Shown: positions 1 to 7,516, numbered from the stretch's first letter. The stretch is DNA of 64,000 nucleotides from Hyphomicrobium_A sp963745205 (GCA_963745205.1 CAVUWX010000007.1:558001-622000), one strand, 5' to 3'. Notes: generated by a model not told the origin, from the sequence alone. Numbers and translations: made by a program.

Positions 1-27
1 TCGGAAAAGCGCCGGCGGCTGGGAGAT

Positions 28-1116
28 ATGGTTGCGCGAACCTATGTCGTTCGCGCCGCGGAGTTAGCGAGCTTGAAAGCCGCCGCAAGGCGGCGAAGTC
101 CCCCAATTAATAGGTTGTGGTCCGACACCCTTACACTCCTCGTCTTCGGCATCGCGTTGATCGGCATAGCAGCACACGGTCCCTGGGAGCCTTCGCAGTC
201 GCGAGTTGAAAGCACACCGCTGTATCATCTGCGGCTCTTGGCAAACGGTGCGGCAGTAGAGTTGTCCGGCGAAATGTCGAAGGGGACCGCACATGCGCTG
301 CAGATATTGCTCGACACGGCGCCGGCGACAAAGGTCATTTATCTCAATAGTCGAGGAGGTAAGATAGATGAAGGACTTAAAATTCACGACCTGATTCAAA
401 GCCGCAAGCTGACGACATACACTTTTACCGTCTGCGCAAGCGCATGCACCCTGGCATTTTTAGGCGGTAGCCCGCGTTACCTAGCTAAGGGTGCGAAGCT
501 GGGATTTCACAGCGCGCATTTGGGTGACCGGGTCCAAGACACTCCGCGTGGGATCAACGATGAGCAGAGACACTTACTTGAACTACACGGCGTGCCCCAC
601 GAGTTCGTGCAAACGGCGATAAGCACCCCACCTGACAGCATCTGGTATCCGACACCGGACCAGCTAATTCGAGCGGGGATTATCGATCAAGTACTGGACC
701 CCAACCAGTCCAAGCCATCGGCGCCGGAGGCGCAACTGGCACCGGCAAGAGTTCGCTCGACCAACGCAAGCGATTCACAATCGCGAGCTGAGGCGCGATG
801 GGCAGCGCTCGATCCGAACATCGAAGCCTCCTCGGGCGTGGTCTGGGCGACGACGAGAGATAAGGTGCGGAAGCTTGCCATCGAAGCTTGCAAGCAGGTG
901 TCGCAGACCTGCGCGTCAGGACCCGCTCACACCAATGACATGAACGATATCTTCGCTGTGATGTGCTGCACCACGCCCAAGGTCGGCTGCGCCGCGGGCG
1001 TTGCCAAAGGGCGCGAAGCAGCGCTTGACGCGGTCAAAAAGGCGTTTGCAGAAACCGGCTTTGCGGCATGCACGCTGAAGAGTTACTTCAACGCCGGCGA
1101 CGGTGCGAGAGGCTAG
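28..1116 (+). CDS. Membrane-anchored periplasmic ClpP/crotonase-fold protease-like protein with Cys-rich C-terminal domain
   Basis: The 362-residue product has one hydrophobic segment at about 31-50, so the rest probably lies in the periplasm. Residues 60-225 look like the ClpP/crotonase-like fold seen in periplasmic proteins of alphaproteobacteria: YLNSRGGKIDEG, then CASACTLAFLGG holding the expected nucleophilic Ser, then GFHSAH with the likely catalytic His. After a linker of about 50 residues comes a second domain (270-355) with five Cys, including adjacent CC in AVMCCTTPKVGC. That domain is not recognised. The gene stands alone upstream of the peptide array. Protease activity is inferred from the fold motifs; the substrate is unknown. 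Confidence 0.75.
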   Translation: MVARTYVVRAAELASLKAAARRRSPPINRLWSDTLTLLVFGIALIGIAAHGPWEPSQSRVESTPLYHLRLLANGAAVELSGEMSKGTAHALQILLDTAPATKVIYLNSRGGKIDEGLKIHDLIQSRKLTTYTFTVCASACTLAFLGGSPRYLAKGAKLGFHSAHLGDRVQDTPRGINDEQRHLLELHGVPHEFVQTAISTPPDSIWYPTPDQLIRAGIIDQVLDPNQSKPSAPEAQLAPARVRSTNASDSQSRAEARWAALDPNIEASSGVVWATTRDKVRKLAIEACKQVSQTCASGPAHTNDMNDIFAVMCCTTPKVGCAAGVAKGREAALDAVKKAFAETGFAACTLKSYFNAGDGARG

Positions 1117-1558
1117 TTTTGGCTGCCCTGTGGAACGCTGCTTCTGGTCATATCGGTCAACCGATCAGGCTTTTTTTGAGCGGACCGCTCGGAAAGTACT
1201 GAGCCCCAAGTGACCTATCGAAGGATGGGGGGTGGGTGCTTCGTTCGCCTCGTCCCCGGCAATACGGGGGGTTGGGGCGGCTCCGCGGAGCGTACAGTCG
1301 GATTGGGCCGAATAGTCTTTTGCGATGTTCTTAATCGTAACGCCGCTTCGAACTCCCTCCATAACAAACTCCACGCCGTGTGCCGTGAACTGTCCATCGT
1401 CAGAGTTTTTCGGACAGTTGAGCGTCTGATCTAAGTTCGGCCCACCTTGTTGACGTTCATGCTGCGGCGTTGAAGTGGTGTCGACGGCGTTGCTCAATGG
1501 TCCGGCGCTTAATCACCTCTCGCCGTTTGAGGATGCAAGCGCCGCGCCCGAAGTAGAC
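1117..1558. other. Gene-poor stretch
   Basis: No convincing gene is visible. A 110-codon minus-strand frame (1165-1497) lacks a recognisable domain or ribosome binding site. Confidence 0.4.
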
Positions 1559-1617
1559 CGCCGTGTCAACTGTGGTCGTCGCCTCGCAGCCGGCCGCTGC
1601 CTGCTATGGCTGCTAGG
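1559..1617 (+). pseudogene. 5'-truncated remnant of a small secreted peptide gene
   Basis: This reads TAVSTVVVASQPAAACYGC then stop. It matches the second half of the signal peptide and the mature part of the intact gene at 23789-23893 (QPAAACYGCYGR). The start, Shine-Dalgarno site and first third of the signal peptide are missing, and the preceding bases are unrelated. Confidence 0.7.
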
Positions 1618-1656
1618 TCGCTAACGGATATCGGCTCATTAAATAAGGAGATCGAA

Positions 1657-1779
1657 ATGAAGACCTTGATCCTTGCCTCCCTACTCGCGCTCACCGCCGT
1701 GTCAGGCGTTGTTGTGGCCTCTCAGCCGGTAGCCGCCGGTGGTACGGCGATACTAATCCCCGCTCGCGGCGGCCGCTAA
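1657..1779 (+). CDS. Small secreted peptide (array family), 40 aa
   Basis: The signal peptide begins MKTLILASLLALTAVSG and runs to an AAG cleavage site near residue 28, leaving about 13 residues (GGTAILIPARGGR). The start follows an AAGGAG Shine-Dalgarno site by 6 bases. Unlike most copies, no operator dyad or leader hairpin precedes it; the upstream sequence is the decayed copy at 1559-1617, so expression is uncertain. The conserved double terminator follows. Function unknown; the closest relatives are the other copies in this window. Confidence 0.75.
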   Translation: MKTLILASLLALTAVSGVVVASQPVAAGGTAILIPARGGR

Positions 1780-1796
1780 GCTGACAACTACACCGC

Positions 1797-1878
1797 GCGG
1801 CCTCAGGTCTTGGACTTGGGGCCGCCTTTGGTTTTCGGCTTCACCAAAAAACCCCGCTCGGATCACTCCGGCGGGGCT
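1797..1878 (+). terminator. Conserved double terminator
   Basis: The first hairpin pairs GCGGCCTCAGGTC with GACTTGGGGCCGC around a TTG loop, including G-U pairs, followed by T-rich sequence. The second pairs CCCCGC with GCGGGG. It starts 17 bases after the stop codon. Confidence 0.75.
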
Positions 1879-1906
1879 GAGCTAGCTCAGTCAAAGGTTT
1901 GTCCGG

Positions 1907-1922
1907 TGTGGCAATGCTCACA
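1907..1922 (+). promoter_or_regulatory. CRP-like dyad TGTGGCAATGCTCACA
   Basis: Operator of the gene at 2003. Relative to other copies 6 bases are missing between the dyad and the TAGTCT hexamer, so this promoter may be weakened. Confidence 0.65.
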
Positions 1923-2002
1923 GCGCCTGTATCGCACTAGTCTCCGCCTTGGTCATGGATCATTCCGATCCTTGAGGCCGTAACCTTGAAAGGGGACTAC
2001 CA

Positions 2003-2311
2003 ATGAAGAGCCTGATCCTCGGGGCCATGTTGGCGCTCACCGCTGCGTCGGGTGTTGTCGTCGCCTCTCACCCGGCAGAGGCCGGTCCTCACAGCGTCGA
2101 TAGGGGGACATGGGTAGCGTGCGGTCTCGGGCATCGATCCCCGATGCCGCAACCCCAAAGGAGACTACCTATGAAGTCCTTCATTCTTGCCTCGTTGCTG
2201 GCCCTCACCGCTGTGTTGGGTGTTGTCGCCGCCTCTCAGTCGGCAGCCGCTGGCGGCCCACTACCCTGTTTTCAGGGCCTAAAGTGGCCACCTCACTGTG
2301 TTCCGAACTAA
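2003..2311 (+). CDS. Two array peptides fused in one frame, 102 aa
   Basis: The frame begins with a normal signal peptide (MKSLILGAMLALTAASG) but has no stop at the usual place. It reads through the intergenic leader of the next unit, including its GGGCATCGATCC hairpin arm and Shine-Dalgarno site, into a second signal peptide. The second member has its own start at 2171 (AAAGGAGACTACCT before ATG) and would by itself give 46 residues with mature part GGPLPCFQGLKWPPHCVPN. It could produce a 102-residue fusion, a separate 46-residue peptide, or both. The first gene has lost its terminator. I think separate translation from 2171 is the more likely functional product. Confidence 0.6.
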   Translation: MKSLILGAMLALTAASGVVVASHPAEAGPHSVDRGTWVACGLGHRSPMPQPQRRLPMKSFILASLLALTAVLGVVAASQSAAAGGPLPCFQGLKWPPHCVPN

Positions 2312-2364
2312 GCCCAAATATCCGGTCGTTACGCCCTAGCCCTCACCGGCCCTCCCGGCACAAA

Positions 2365-2450
2365 CGCGGCCTCAGGTCTTGGACTTGGGGCCGCGCTTCG
2401 TTTTCAGCTTCAACAAAAAGCTCCGCTCTTATCGCTCCAGCGGGGCCTTT
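2365..2450 (+). terminator. Conserved double terminator
   Basis: The long-stem hairpin CGCGGCC...GGCCGCG is followed by T-rich sequence, then a second hairpin (CTCCGC...CAGCGGGG) with a CTTTTA tail. It lies 54 bases after the stop at 2311. Confidence 0.75.
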
Positions 2451-2456
2451 TATACG

Positions 2457-2472
2457 TGTGGGAATCCTCACA
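2457..2472 (+). promoter_or_regulatory. CRP-like dyad TGTGGGAATCCTCACA
   Basis: It lies 93 bases before the start at 2550, with TAGCGT at the conserved -10 position. Confidence 0.7.
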
Positions 2473-2549
2473 GCGCGAGTGGTGCGACCTGGGTAGCGTG
2501 CGGTCACGGGCATCGACCCCCGATGCCGCAACCCTAAAGGAGACTACCA

Positions 2550-2672
2550 ATGAAGACGTTTATCCTCGCCTCACTACTGGCACTCACCGCTGTGTCGGGT
2601 GTTGTCGTCGCCTCGCAGTCGGTAGTCGCCGGTGCCGGCAATATACTGGTCCCCCTTCGCCAGGGCCGCTAA
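2550..2672 (+). CDS. Small secreted peptide (array family), 40 aa
   Basis: MKTFILASLLALTAVSG signal; predicted cleavage at VVAG leaves GAGNILVPLRQGR. The start is fixed by AAAGGAGACTACCA before ATG. The leader carries the GGCATCG/CGATGCC-type hairpin (here with a mismatch) and a full promoter module lies upstream. The mature part resembles that of the 1657 gene (GGTAILIPARGGR) in its central ILxP and terminal basic residues. Function unknown. Confidence 0.8.
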   Translation: MKTFILASLLALTAVSGVVVASQSVVAGAGNILVPLRQGR

Positions 2673-2687
2673 GCTGACAAACGAAAC

Positions 2688-2768
2688 CGCCTCAGGTCTT
2701 GGACTTGGGGCCGCGTCTCTTTTTCGCCTTCAACAAAAAGCCCCGCTCGGATCGTTCCGGCGGGGCTC
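2688..2768 (+). terminator. Conserved double terminator
   Basis: First hairpin CGCCTCAGG...TTGGGGCCGCG with a CTCTTTTTC tail, second hairpin GCCCCGC...GCGGGGC. The left arm of the first stem has lost a few bases. Confidence 0.7.
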
Positions 2769-2799
2769 AATGTTTCGCTGAAGGCTGATCTTTTGTCGG

Positions 2800-2815
2800 T
2801 GTGGCAATCCTCACA
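2800..2815 (+). promoter_or_regulatory. CRP-like dyad TGTGGCAATCCTCACA
   Basis: It lies 90 bases before the start at 2890. The downstream leader differs from the signal-peptide units. Confidence 0.65.
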
Positions 2816-2889
2816 GCGGTCCTCAGGCGGAACGGTTAGGTTGCGGCTAGTCATAGAGATCAAACGGAAGCTAGAGATAGGAAGCCGCC

Positions 2890-3165
2890 ATGAACGCTTT
2901 GCTCCTCGCCTGTAGCCTCGCCACGGTACTGCTTGTGGGTCTATTCGCTATGAAACGCAAGGCGCGGCACGCACATCTCAAATATTTAAGACGGCGGCAA
3001 ATCATCGGAGAGGCCGCGGCTGCCGTTGTAGAGGTGCTGGAAGAAGATTTCCTAGCCTACCCGCCGCGCAAAAACCGTTCGCCTTCACTTCTCCCACCGT
3101 TGTGGGAAACCTCACAGCGCGAGTGGTGCGACATGGGTAGCTTGTGGTCTGCTCCCCTGACTTGA
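2890..3165 (+). CDS. Small one-helix membrane protein (RRQIIGEAAAA family), C-terminus altered
   Basis: The N-terminal helix (1-20) is followed by basic KRKARHAHLKYLRRRQIIGE and an Ala-rich helix, a pattern shared with the genes at 16051 and 18534. The start has AGGAAG 7 bases upstream. After about residue 55 the frame reads PPRKNRSPSL and then through the operator of the next unit (LWETSQREWCDMG), ending in the left end of the IS3-type element. The original C-terminus is therefore probably lost and the current 91 residues include read-through. A single-pass inner-membrane protein with a cytoplasmic amphipathic tail is the best structural guess; role unknown. Confidence 0.6.
   Translation: MNALLLACSLATVLLVGLFAMKRKARHAHLKYLRRRQIIGEAAAAVVEVLEEDFLAYPPRKNRSPSLLPPLWETSQREWCDMGSLWSAPLT
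3101..3116 (+). promoter_or_regulatory. CRP-like dyad TGTGGGAAACCTCACA, orphaned by the IS
   Basis: It lies inside the 3' end of the 2890 frame. The unit it served was cut off at about 3150 by the IS3-type element; the remaining half of that peptide gene is at 4424-4516. Confidence 0.6.
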
Positions 3166-3222
3166 TGCCAGGCTGAGTGAGCGAATCCGGCTATTTCCAA
3201 CCTCGAGTGAGGAGAGAAGGGA

Positions 3223-3501
3223 ATGGCACGGAAGCGGTACACGACAGAGCAGATCATCGGTCTTCTGCGGGAAGCGGAGGTCCGTCTCGGACAGGGTCAG
3301 GCGATTGGCACGATCTGTCGAGGCTTCGGCATCTCCGAGCAAAGCTATTATCGCTGGCGGCGCGAGTACGGGGGTCTGAAGCTCGACCAGGCCAAGCGCC
3401 TCAAGGAAGTTGAGCAAGAGAACAGCCGTCTCAAGAGGGCGGTGTCCGAGCTGACGCTCGACAAGCTGATCCTGAAGGAAGCCCTCGGGGGAAAATACTA
3501 A
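3223..3501 (+). CDS. IS3-family transposase OrfA (HTH and leucine zipper)
   Basis: 92 residues. KRYTTEQIIGLLREAE and the GISEQSYYRWRREYGG helix-turn-helix are typical of OrfA of the IS3 family, followed by a heptad-like region (RLKEVEQENSRLKRAVSEL). A GAGAAGGGA Shine-Dalgarno site precedes the ATG. It normally binds the inverted repeats and is fused to OrfB by -1 frameshifting. OrfA looks intact. Confidence 0.9.
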   Translation: MARKRYTTEQIIGLLREAEVRLGQGQAIGTICRGFGISEQSYYRWRREYGGLKLDQAKRLKEVEQENSRLKRAVSELTLDKLILKEALGGKY

Positions 3502-4397
3502 GCCCTTCCCGGAAGCGGGCGTGCGTTGCGCACGTCCGCTCTCGACTTCCCGTCTCGGAGCGTCGCGCCTGCACCGTCGTCGGACAGCCGCGCGCGACGC
3601 AGAGACGGCGTCTCAAGACGTCCGATGACGAAGCGGCCTTGACGGCTGACATCGTGCAGCTGGCGACACGGTATGGCCGTTACGGCTATCGGCGCATTCG
3701 CGAGATGCTCGTTGCCGATGGCTGGCGGGTCAACGTCAAGCGCGTCTATCGCATCTGGCGTCGGGAAGGGCTGAAAGTGCCAATGAAACAACCGAAACGG
3801 GGCCGTCTGTGGCTCAACGATGGGTCGTGCGTGCGCCCCAGACCCGAGCGTCCGAACCACGTCTGGTCCTACGACTTCGTCCAGGATCGGACTGAGGATG
3901 GTCGCGCCTTCCGCATGCTCGTTGTGCTCGACGAGTTCACGCGCCGGTGCCTGGCGATCGTCGTTGCGCGACGGCTCAGATCCGACGACGTGCTCCACTG
4001 CCTGGCCGATCTCTTCGTCACCCACGGTCCACCCGAGCACATTAGGTCAGACAACGGTCCGGAGTTCGTCGCGATCAATGTGCGCGACTGGCTCGGCCGG
4101 ATCGGCGTCAAGACGCTCTACATCGAACCGGGAAGCCCTTGGGAGAACGGCTACTGCGAGAGCCTGAACTCAAAGCTCCGCGACGAGCTTCTGAACGGCG
4201 AGATCTTCACGACGCTGCGGGAGGCGCAGGTGCTCATCGAGAACTGGCGACGCCACTACAATGCCGTTAGGCCGCATTCCTCGCTGCGATATCGGCCGCC
4301 GGCCCCAGAAGCGATCTTGCCGCCAGCATCCGGTCTGCCCTACGCTCCGCTCCGGCCAGCCCAAACGCTGGCCGAACACGGCCGGGTTCTAACTTAG
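3492..4397 (+). CDS. IS3-family transposase OrfB (DDE integrase domain)
   Basis: The frame lies at -1 relative to orfA and is open from the GGGGGAAAATA run at the orfA end, a plausible slippery site, so the product is probably OrfAB. The start given is the frameshift region; an in-frame TTG lies at 3639. Motifs: YGYRRIREML, then the DDE triad in SYDFVQDR (D), IRSDNGPEF (D) and PWENGYCESLNS (E). It ends with the NAVRPHSSLRYRPP signature common in this family. It looks intact and the element may be active. Confidence 0.88.
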   Translation, partial: KILSPSRKRACVAHVRSRLPVSERRACTVVGQPRATQRRRLKTSDDEAALTADIVQLATRYGRYGYRRIREMLVADGWRVNVKRVYRIWRREGLKVPMKQPKRGRLWLNDGSCVRPRPERPNHVWSYDFVQDRTEDGRAFRMLVVLDEFTRRCLAIVVARRLRSDDVLHCLADLFVTHGPPEHIRSDNGPEFVAINVRDWLGRIGVKTLYIEPGSPWENGYCESLNSKLRDELLNGEIFTTLREAQVLIENWRRHYNAVRPHSSLRYRPPAPEAILPPASGLPYAPLRPAQTLAEHGRVLT

Positions 4398-4423
4398 ATC
4401 CTGGTATCGTGATGTGGGGCAGG

Positions 4424-4516
4424 CCACTCACCGCCGTGTCTGGCGTTGTTGTTACCTCGCAGTCTGCAGCCGCCGGCGGCACGGTGATAATGATTCCCGC
4501 GGTTCACGGCCACTAA
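4424..4516 (+). pseudogene. Array peptide gene truncated by the IS3 element
   Basis: It reads LTAVSGVVVTSQSAAAGGTVIMIPAVHGH then stop, the latter part of a unit whose start, leader and promoter are gone. The mature part (GGTVIMIPAVHGH) is close to the one at 1657. Confidence 0.8.
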
Positions 4517-4532
4517 GCCAAAAAACGAAGCA

Positions 4533-4622
4533 GCGCGGCCTCAGGTCTTGGACTTGGGGCCGCCTTGGGTTTTCGGCTTCAACAAAAAAGCCCAGCGCGG
4601 ATCACTCTGCGGGGGTTTTTTT
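4533..4622 (+). terminator. Conserved double terminator
   Basis: Intact long-stem hairpin followed by CTTGGGTTTTC, then a degenerate second hairpin ending in a run of seven T. Confidence 0.7.
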
Positions 4623-4649
4623 GCTGGCGGCATTACGAATATCGAGAGG

Positions 4650-4665
4650 TGTGACAAACCCCACA
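4650..4665 (+). promoter_or_regulatory. CRP-like dyad TGTGACAAACCCCACA
   Basis: It lies 102 bases before the start at 4752; CATGAT occupies the conserved -10 position. The left half-site is the ideal TGTGA. Confidence 0.65.
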
Positions 4666-4751
4666 GCGCGACGGCTCGGGAGCCTTCATGATCCACCCAT
4701 CGCATCAACCCCCGACCTCGGGATGAAACACTGGATCAAAGGAGCACTGCC

Positions 4752-5102
4752 ATGAACTCGATCAAGAACATCATCGTCGCTGCCACACTCTCTACTCTCT
4801 CCCTCGGCTACCTCACGGCAGCTCAGGCCGCCGAGACCGTGAAGCCCTTGCAGGCCTTCAGCTTCCACACGGATACCAAGGACGCTGTGGCCTATTACGT
4901 CGCTGACAAAGGCACCTGCAAAGTCGTCCTGATGCAAACGGACAAGGCCGCCTATGCACCGGTTCGCTTCGAGGACGTAGTCGAAGCCAACAAGTCGACG
5001 CTGCGTGCTGTGGATGACGGGAAGGCTCTAGAGCTTGCTTGCCATGCGGATGCGCGGGCGATGACGATCAACATGGTGGCGACGGTTGCGGACAAGCACT
5101 GA
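4752..5102 (+). CDS. Secreted protein of the KPLQAxSF family, 116 aa
   Basis: A Sec signal peptide (cleavage near AAQA-AET, residue 26) precedes about 90 residues: TVKPLQAFSF, then AYYVADKGTCKVVLM, and late C-H-A-D-A. The two Cys (in GTCKV and LACHA) could form one disulfide. AAAGGAGCACTGCC gives a clear start. It shares layout with 25512 (intact) and with broken copies at 6992 and 21467, which makes this the second large secreted family under the same promoter module. Family not recognised; a periplasmic role is inferred only from the signal. Confidence 0.8.
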   Translation: MNSIKNIIVAATLSTLSLGYLTAAQAAETVKPLQAFSFHTDTKDAVAYYVADKGTCKVVLMQTDKAAYAPVRFEDVVEANKSTLRAVDDGKALELACHADARAMTINMVATVADKH

Positions 5103-5137
5103 TTTCACGGGAATTAGCGATTGGAGCTAGAGCAACA

Positions 5138-5317
5138 ATGCCACGCGGCACTTGTGAGAACTGCGAGGAGCACGACGCGTTCGTGTATGCAAGTCCACTT
5201 GCCTTCGGCAGGAATGTCTTTGTCTGTGTGCAGTGCCTCCCGCATGAATGGGACGAAGACGATGAGAACGCCGATTGCCCATGTGGCAATCCTCCCAGCG
5301 CCAACACCGCGCGCTGA
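5138..5317 (+). CDS. Small zinc-ribbon-like protein, 59 aa
   Basis: CENCEEHDAF and VFVCVQC form two CxxC pairs about 20 residues apart, as in zinc ribbons; a further CPCG occurs near the end. The last 12 codons overlap a degenerate operator dyad (5282-5297), so the C-terminus has grown into the next unit. A start at 5138 has GGAG 12 bases upstream. It is only 36 bases from the 4752 gene, possibly in one transcript. Function unknown; whether the protein is made is uncertain. Confidence 0.5.
   Translation: MPRGTCENCEEHDAFVYASPLAFGRNVFVCVQCLPHEWDEDDENADCPCGNPPSANTAR
5282..5297 (+). promoter_or_regulatory. Degenerate CRP-like dyad TGTGGCAATCCTCCCA
   Basis: The right half-site is damaged (TCCCA). 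The unit behind it has been deleted down to its last codons and terminator (about 5368-5484). Confidence 0.5.
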
Positions 5318-5390
5318 GTAGTCTCCGCCCCGGAACAGCCAGAAGCCGATCATACCAAGCTACGTCGGCCGCTAACCTGACAAGCACGAC

Positions 5391-5484
5391 CGCGCTGCCT
5401 CAGGTCTCGCACTTGGGGCCGCGCTTCTTGCTTTCTGCACGACCAGGCAGCGAAAGCCCCGCTCGGATCGCTCCGGCGGGGCTT
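5391..5484 (+). terminator. Conserved double terminator
   Basis: First hairpin with point changes (GTCTCGCACTTGG in the loop side), second hairpin GCCCCGC...GCGGGGC intact. It marks the left edge of the 2-kb duplicated block. Confidence 0.6.
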
Positions 5485-5493
5485 ATTTCTGCG

Positions 5494-5509
5494 TGTGACA
5501 ATCCTCACA
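5494..5509 (+). promoter_or_regulatory. CRP-like dyad TGTGACAATCCTCACA (both half-sites ideal)
   Basis: TGTGA-N6-TCACA exactly. It lies 101 bases before the start at 5595, with TAGGGT at the -10 position. Confidence 0.75.
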
Positions 5510-5546
5510 GCGTGTCCTCGGCCACAGGACTAGGGTCGGCTCATGG

Positions 5547-5565
5547 GCTCGGCAAGATCCCGAGC
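5547..5565 (+). promoter_or_regulatory. Leader hairpin, GCTCGG/CCGAGC type
   Basis: GCTCGG and CCGAGC pair around a 7-base loop, right after the inferred transcript start and 30 bases before the ATG. Confidence 0.55.
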
Positions 5566-5594
5566 ACAACCGCCCCAAGCTGGAGGGAAAACCT

Positions 5595-6527
5595 ATGAAC
5601 GTGAAGATGATTTCTGGCTGCTTGCTGGTGCTCACGGGCACGGGCCTTCTTGCCGGACGGCTGCTGCCCGGCGCGACGCTTACGGACTCCTTTGCTCAGG
5701 AAGTGCCGGAGAGCCGGGCGCTTGTGGCCCAAGCCCCCAGCCCGGTGGCGGCCGCGGTCGTAGCCAACGTCACGCCTTCCCGTGCGGTCGCGCGTGTCAG
5801 CCTCGAACCTGGCACCCCTGAAAGCTCCGAGCCCAACGCGCAAGGTGCCCCCTCGATCGACATTATGCGGGAAAGGGAACGGCAGCAGACGCTGATTGAG
5901 CAGCTAAAGCCGCTCCTAGCGCAACGCGCCGTTCTTGTGGCCGAGCGCGAGGCCACCGCGCCCATTGTTCCCAAGCAACTCCTCGATCTTGCCGGCGAGC
6001 GCGAAGGGGAGCGGCTCGTTGCGGCGCAGGCGAGTGCCCGCGCCGCAGCCAAAGCGGAAATTGAGGCGCAGGACGTTGCGCTCGCCGCCAGCGTCGAGGG
6101 CATCAAGCGTGAGCTCGCGGCCCTGCATGAACGACTGGCACAAATCGACATCAACAGCCGCACCAAGTCCGACCGGCTCAAATTGCTGCAAACGGCCAAA
6201 AAGGGCTCCATTGCCGGTGTGACGCTCGGGGAAGCGCGCACCACGATCGCCGAGGTCGAAGAGCGGCGCCAAGACGTCCTCGTCGCCATCGCGCAAGCCG
6301 ACCAGAGGCTTACCCAGGCGCAACAGGAGCGCGTCAAGCTCGCGCGCCATGCGCGCACCGAACTGGAACAAGCGCTGCTGAGCACCGAAGCTCAAATCAG
6401 CCAAGCCGCCATCAGCGTGAGCACAAGCCAAGGGGTGCTGGCCGCCATGCGGCAGCAAGCAGGCGCATCGTCACCGACGGCCAGTGCCCCTCAGAATAAA
6501 GCTCCGGCCCGAGGCGCCGACCTCTGA
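5595..6527 (+). CDS. Periplasmic coiled-coil protein, 310 aa
   Basis: A hydrophobic N-terminus (MNVKMISGCLLVLTGTGLL) looks like a signal peptide or anchor. It is followed by a Pro/Ala-rich linker to about residue 88 and then long helices with heptad character (90-275; e.g. ERERQQTLIEQLKPLLAQRA, VEERRQDVLVAIAQADQRL). The hairpin-like pattern recalls the coiled coils of periplasmic adaptor or polysaccharide-export proteins, but no lipoyl, beta-barrel or SLBB part is present. GGAGGG precedes the start. It is duplicated at 24113, with remnants at 7609 and 13211, so this gene type also multiplied with the array. Function unknown. Confidence 0.75.
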   Translation: MNVKMISGCLLVLTGTGLLAGRLLPGATLTDSFAQEVPESRALVAQAPSPVAAAVVANVTPSRAVARVSLEPGTPESSEPNAQGAPSIDIMRERERQQTLIEQLKPLLAQRAVLVAEREATAPIVPKQLLDLAGEREGERLVAAQASARAAAKAEIEAQDVALAASVEGIKRELAALHERLAQIDINSRTKSDRLKLLQTAKKGSIAGVTLGEARTTIAEVEERRQDVLVAIAQADQRLTQAQQERVKLARHARTELEQALLSTEAQISQAAISVSTSQGVLAAMRQQAGASSPTASAPQNKAPARGADL

Positions 6528-6887
6528 GCCGCACGCTCAGCGGCCGCTCTTGCCGTCGCCGGAAAGGCGCACGCTCACTGGGGGTTATGGCGGTGAACGC
6601 ATCTGGTCAGGCGCGACATCCCCCTCGATGCGATTGCCCGACGGCAAGCACGCTGAACTTGCAGGTTCGTGACCTCGCAAATCTTTATGGCGAGATGCCA
6701 TAGCAACGCCAGCACTGGCACAGACCAGCACCTCTCGGAAATGCGGTTGACAGGCCGCCAGCGAGCTACCTAGCCGTGCATCGAGGGGCTTGGAGGCAGG
6801 CAGTTAGCACTCTCAACCTGCCTAATCGCGTCGGACGTTGCAGTTGACAACTTTGTTCGCTGAGCAGCAGTCGGCAATAACTCACCC

Positions 6888-6903
6888 AGTGGCAAATGCC
6901 ACA
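6888..6903 (+). promoter_or_regulatory. CRP-like dyad variant AGTGGCAAATGCCACA
   Basis: A near-palindrome 104 bases before the start of the broken gene at 6992; one extra base separates it from the CATGAT-like hexamer compared with copy 2 at 25403. Confidence 0.55.
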
Positions 6904-6991
6904 GCGCTGATCGTCGTGGTGCTCCAATGATCGCTCAGCATCGGAGAAGCCGATGCGAGAACGCAACCCGATGATCGAAAGGAGCACTATC

Positions 6992-7376
6992 ATGAACTTA
7001 ATTAAGAAGATCATCGCGGGGACGGCATTCGCAGCCGTTCTTTCGTTGATAACGGCCGTGGCGGTTCAGGCTGCGGATGTGCTGACGATGAAGCCGCTGC
7101 AGGCCCTAAGCTTCGAGGTCGAAGCAAAGTACGCTGTCGGCTACTTTCTGAACGACAACGGCGTCTGCAAGCTCGCTTGACCCTCGGTGATACTCCCAAT
7201 GCAGATGATGTAACCCATTCGCGACGACTCGGTTCGAGGCCACCATCAACGCCGGCAAGACGACGCGCTTCGCTGTGACCCCAGGCAAGTCGCTCGACTT
7301 TGCATGCCAGCCCGGCGCGCAAGCCATGGCCGTCATCGGGCTCGAGCAGATCGCCACCTCCCCGCCCGGGAGATAA
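6992..7376 (+). pseudogene. Broken secreted KPLQAxSF-family gene
   Basis: The frame starts well (MNLIKKIIAGTAFAAVL, good AAAGGAGCACTATC site) but stops at 7180 after GVCKLA. The rest (FEATINAGKTTRF, then SLDFACQPGAQAMAVI to a TAA at 7376) is out of frame. Compared with the intact sister at 25512, small deletions around 7170-7225 shifted the frame. A truncated 62-residue secreted product may still be made. Confidence 0.85.
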
Positions 7377-7516
7377 GCGAACGGCTCAGCCAATCGCCAC
7401 TCACTTGAGGGGGACCCTATGTGTCCCCCCTCGCTTTTCCCAATCGAACGGCGCGGGCGCAGGGATGGCGGCTGCTCTCGCGAGGGGTCAGCCATTGCCT
7501 TGATGCCGCTGATCGG

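Larger units (their letters stand above)
3149..4422 (+). mobile_element. IS3-family insertion sequence
   Basis: It carries overlapping orfA and orfB in the IS3 arrangement. Imperfect inverted ends of about 24 bp can be aligned: CTGCTCCCCTGACTTGATGC on the left, and CTGCCCCACATCACGATACC as the reverse complement of the right. No short direct repeat is visible at the flanks. Comparison with intact units shows that about 100 bases of host unit (leader, start, first half of the signal peptide) are missing at the site, so the insertion was accompanied or followed by a deletion. Confidence 0.8.
5393..7376 (+). repeat. Two-gene duplicated block, copy 1
   Basis: About 1.98 kb nearly identical to 23915-25898. 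It holds the coiled-coil gene and a secreted-protein gene. In this copy the first gene is intact and the second is broken. Confidence 0.85.

Noticed and set aside
5696..6385. Long minus-strand frames opposite the coiled-coil gene (and its copy at 24214-24903)
   Set aside because: High-GC shadow frames; Ser/Arg-rich, no ribosome site, and the plus-strand product has the coherent signal and helices.
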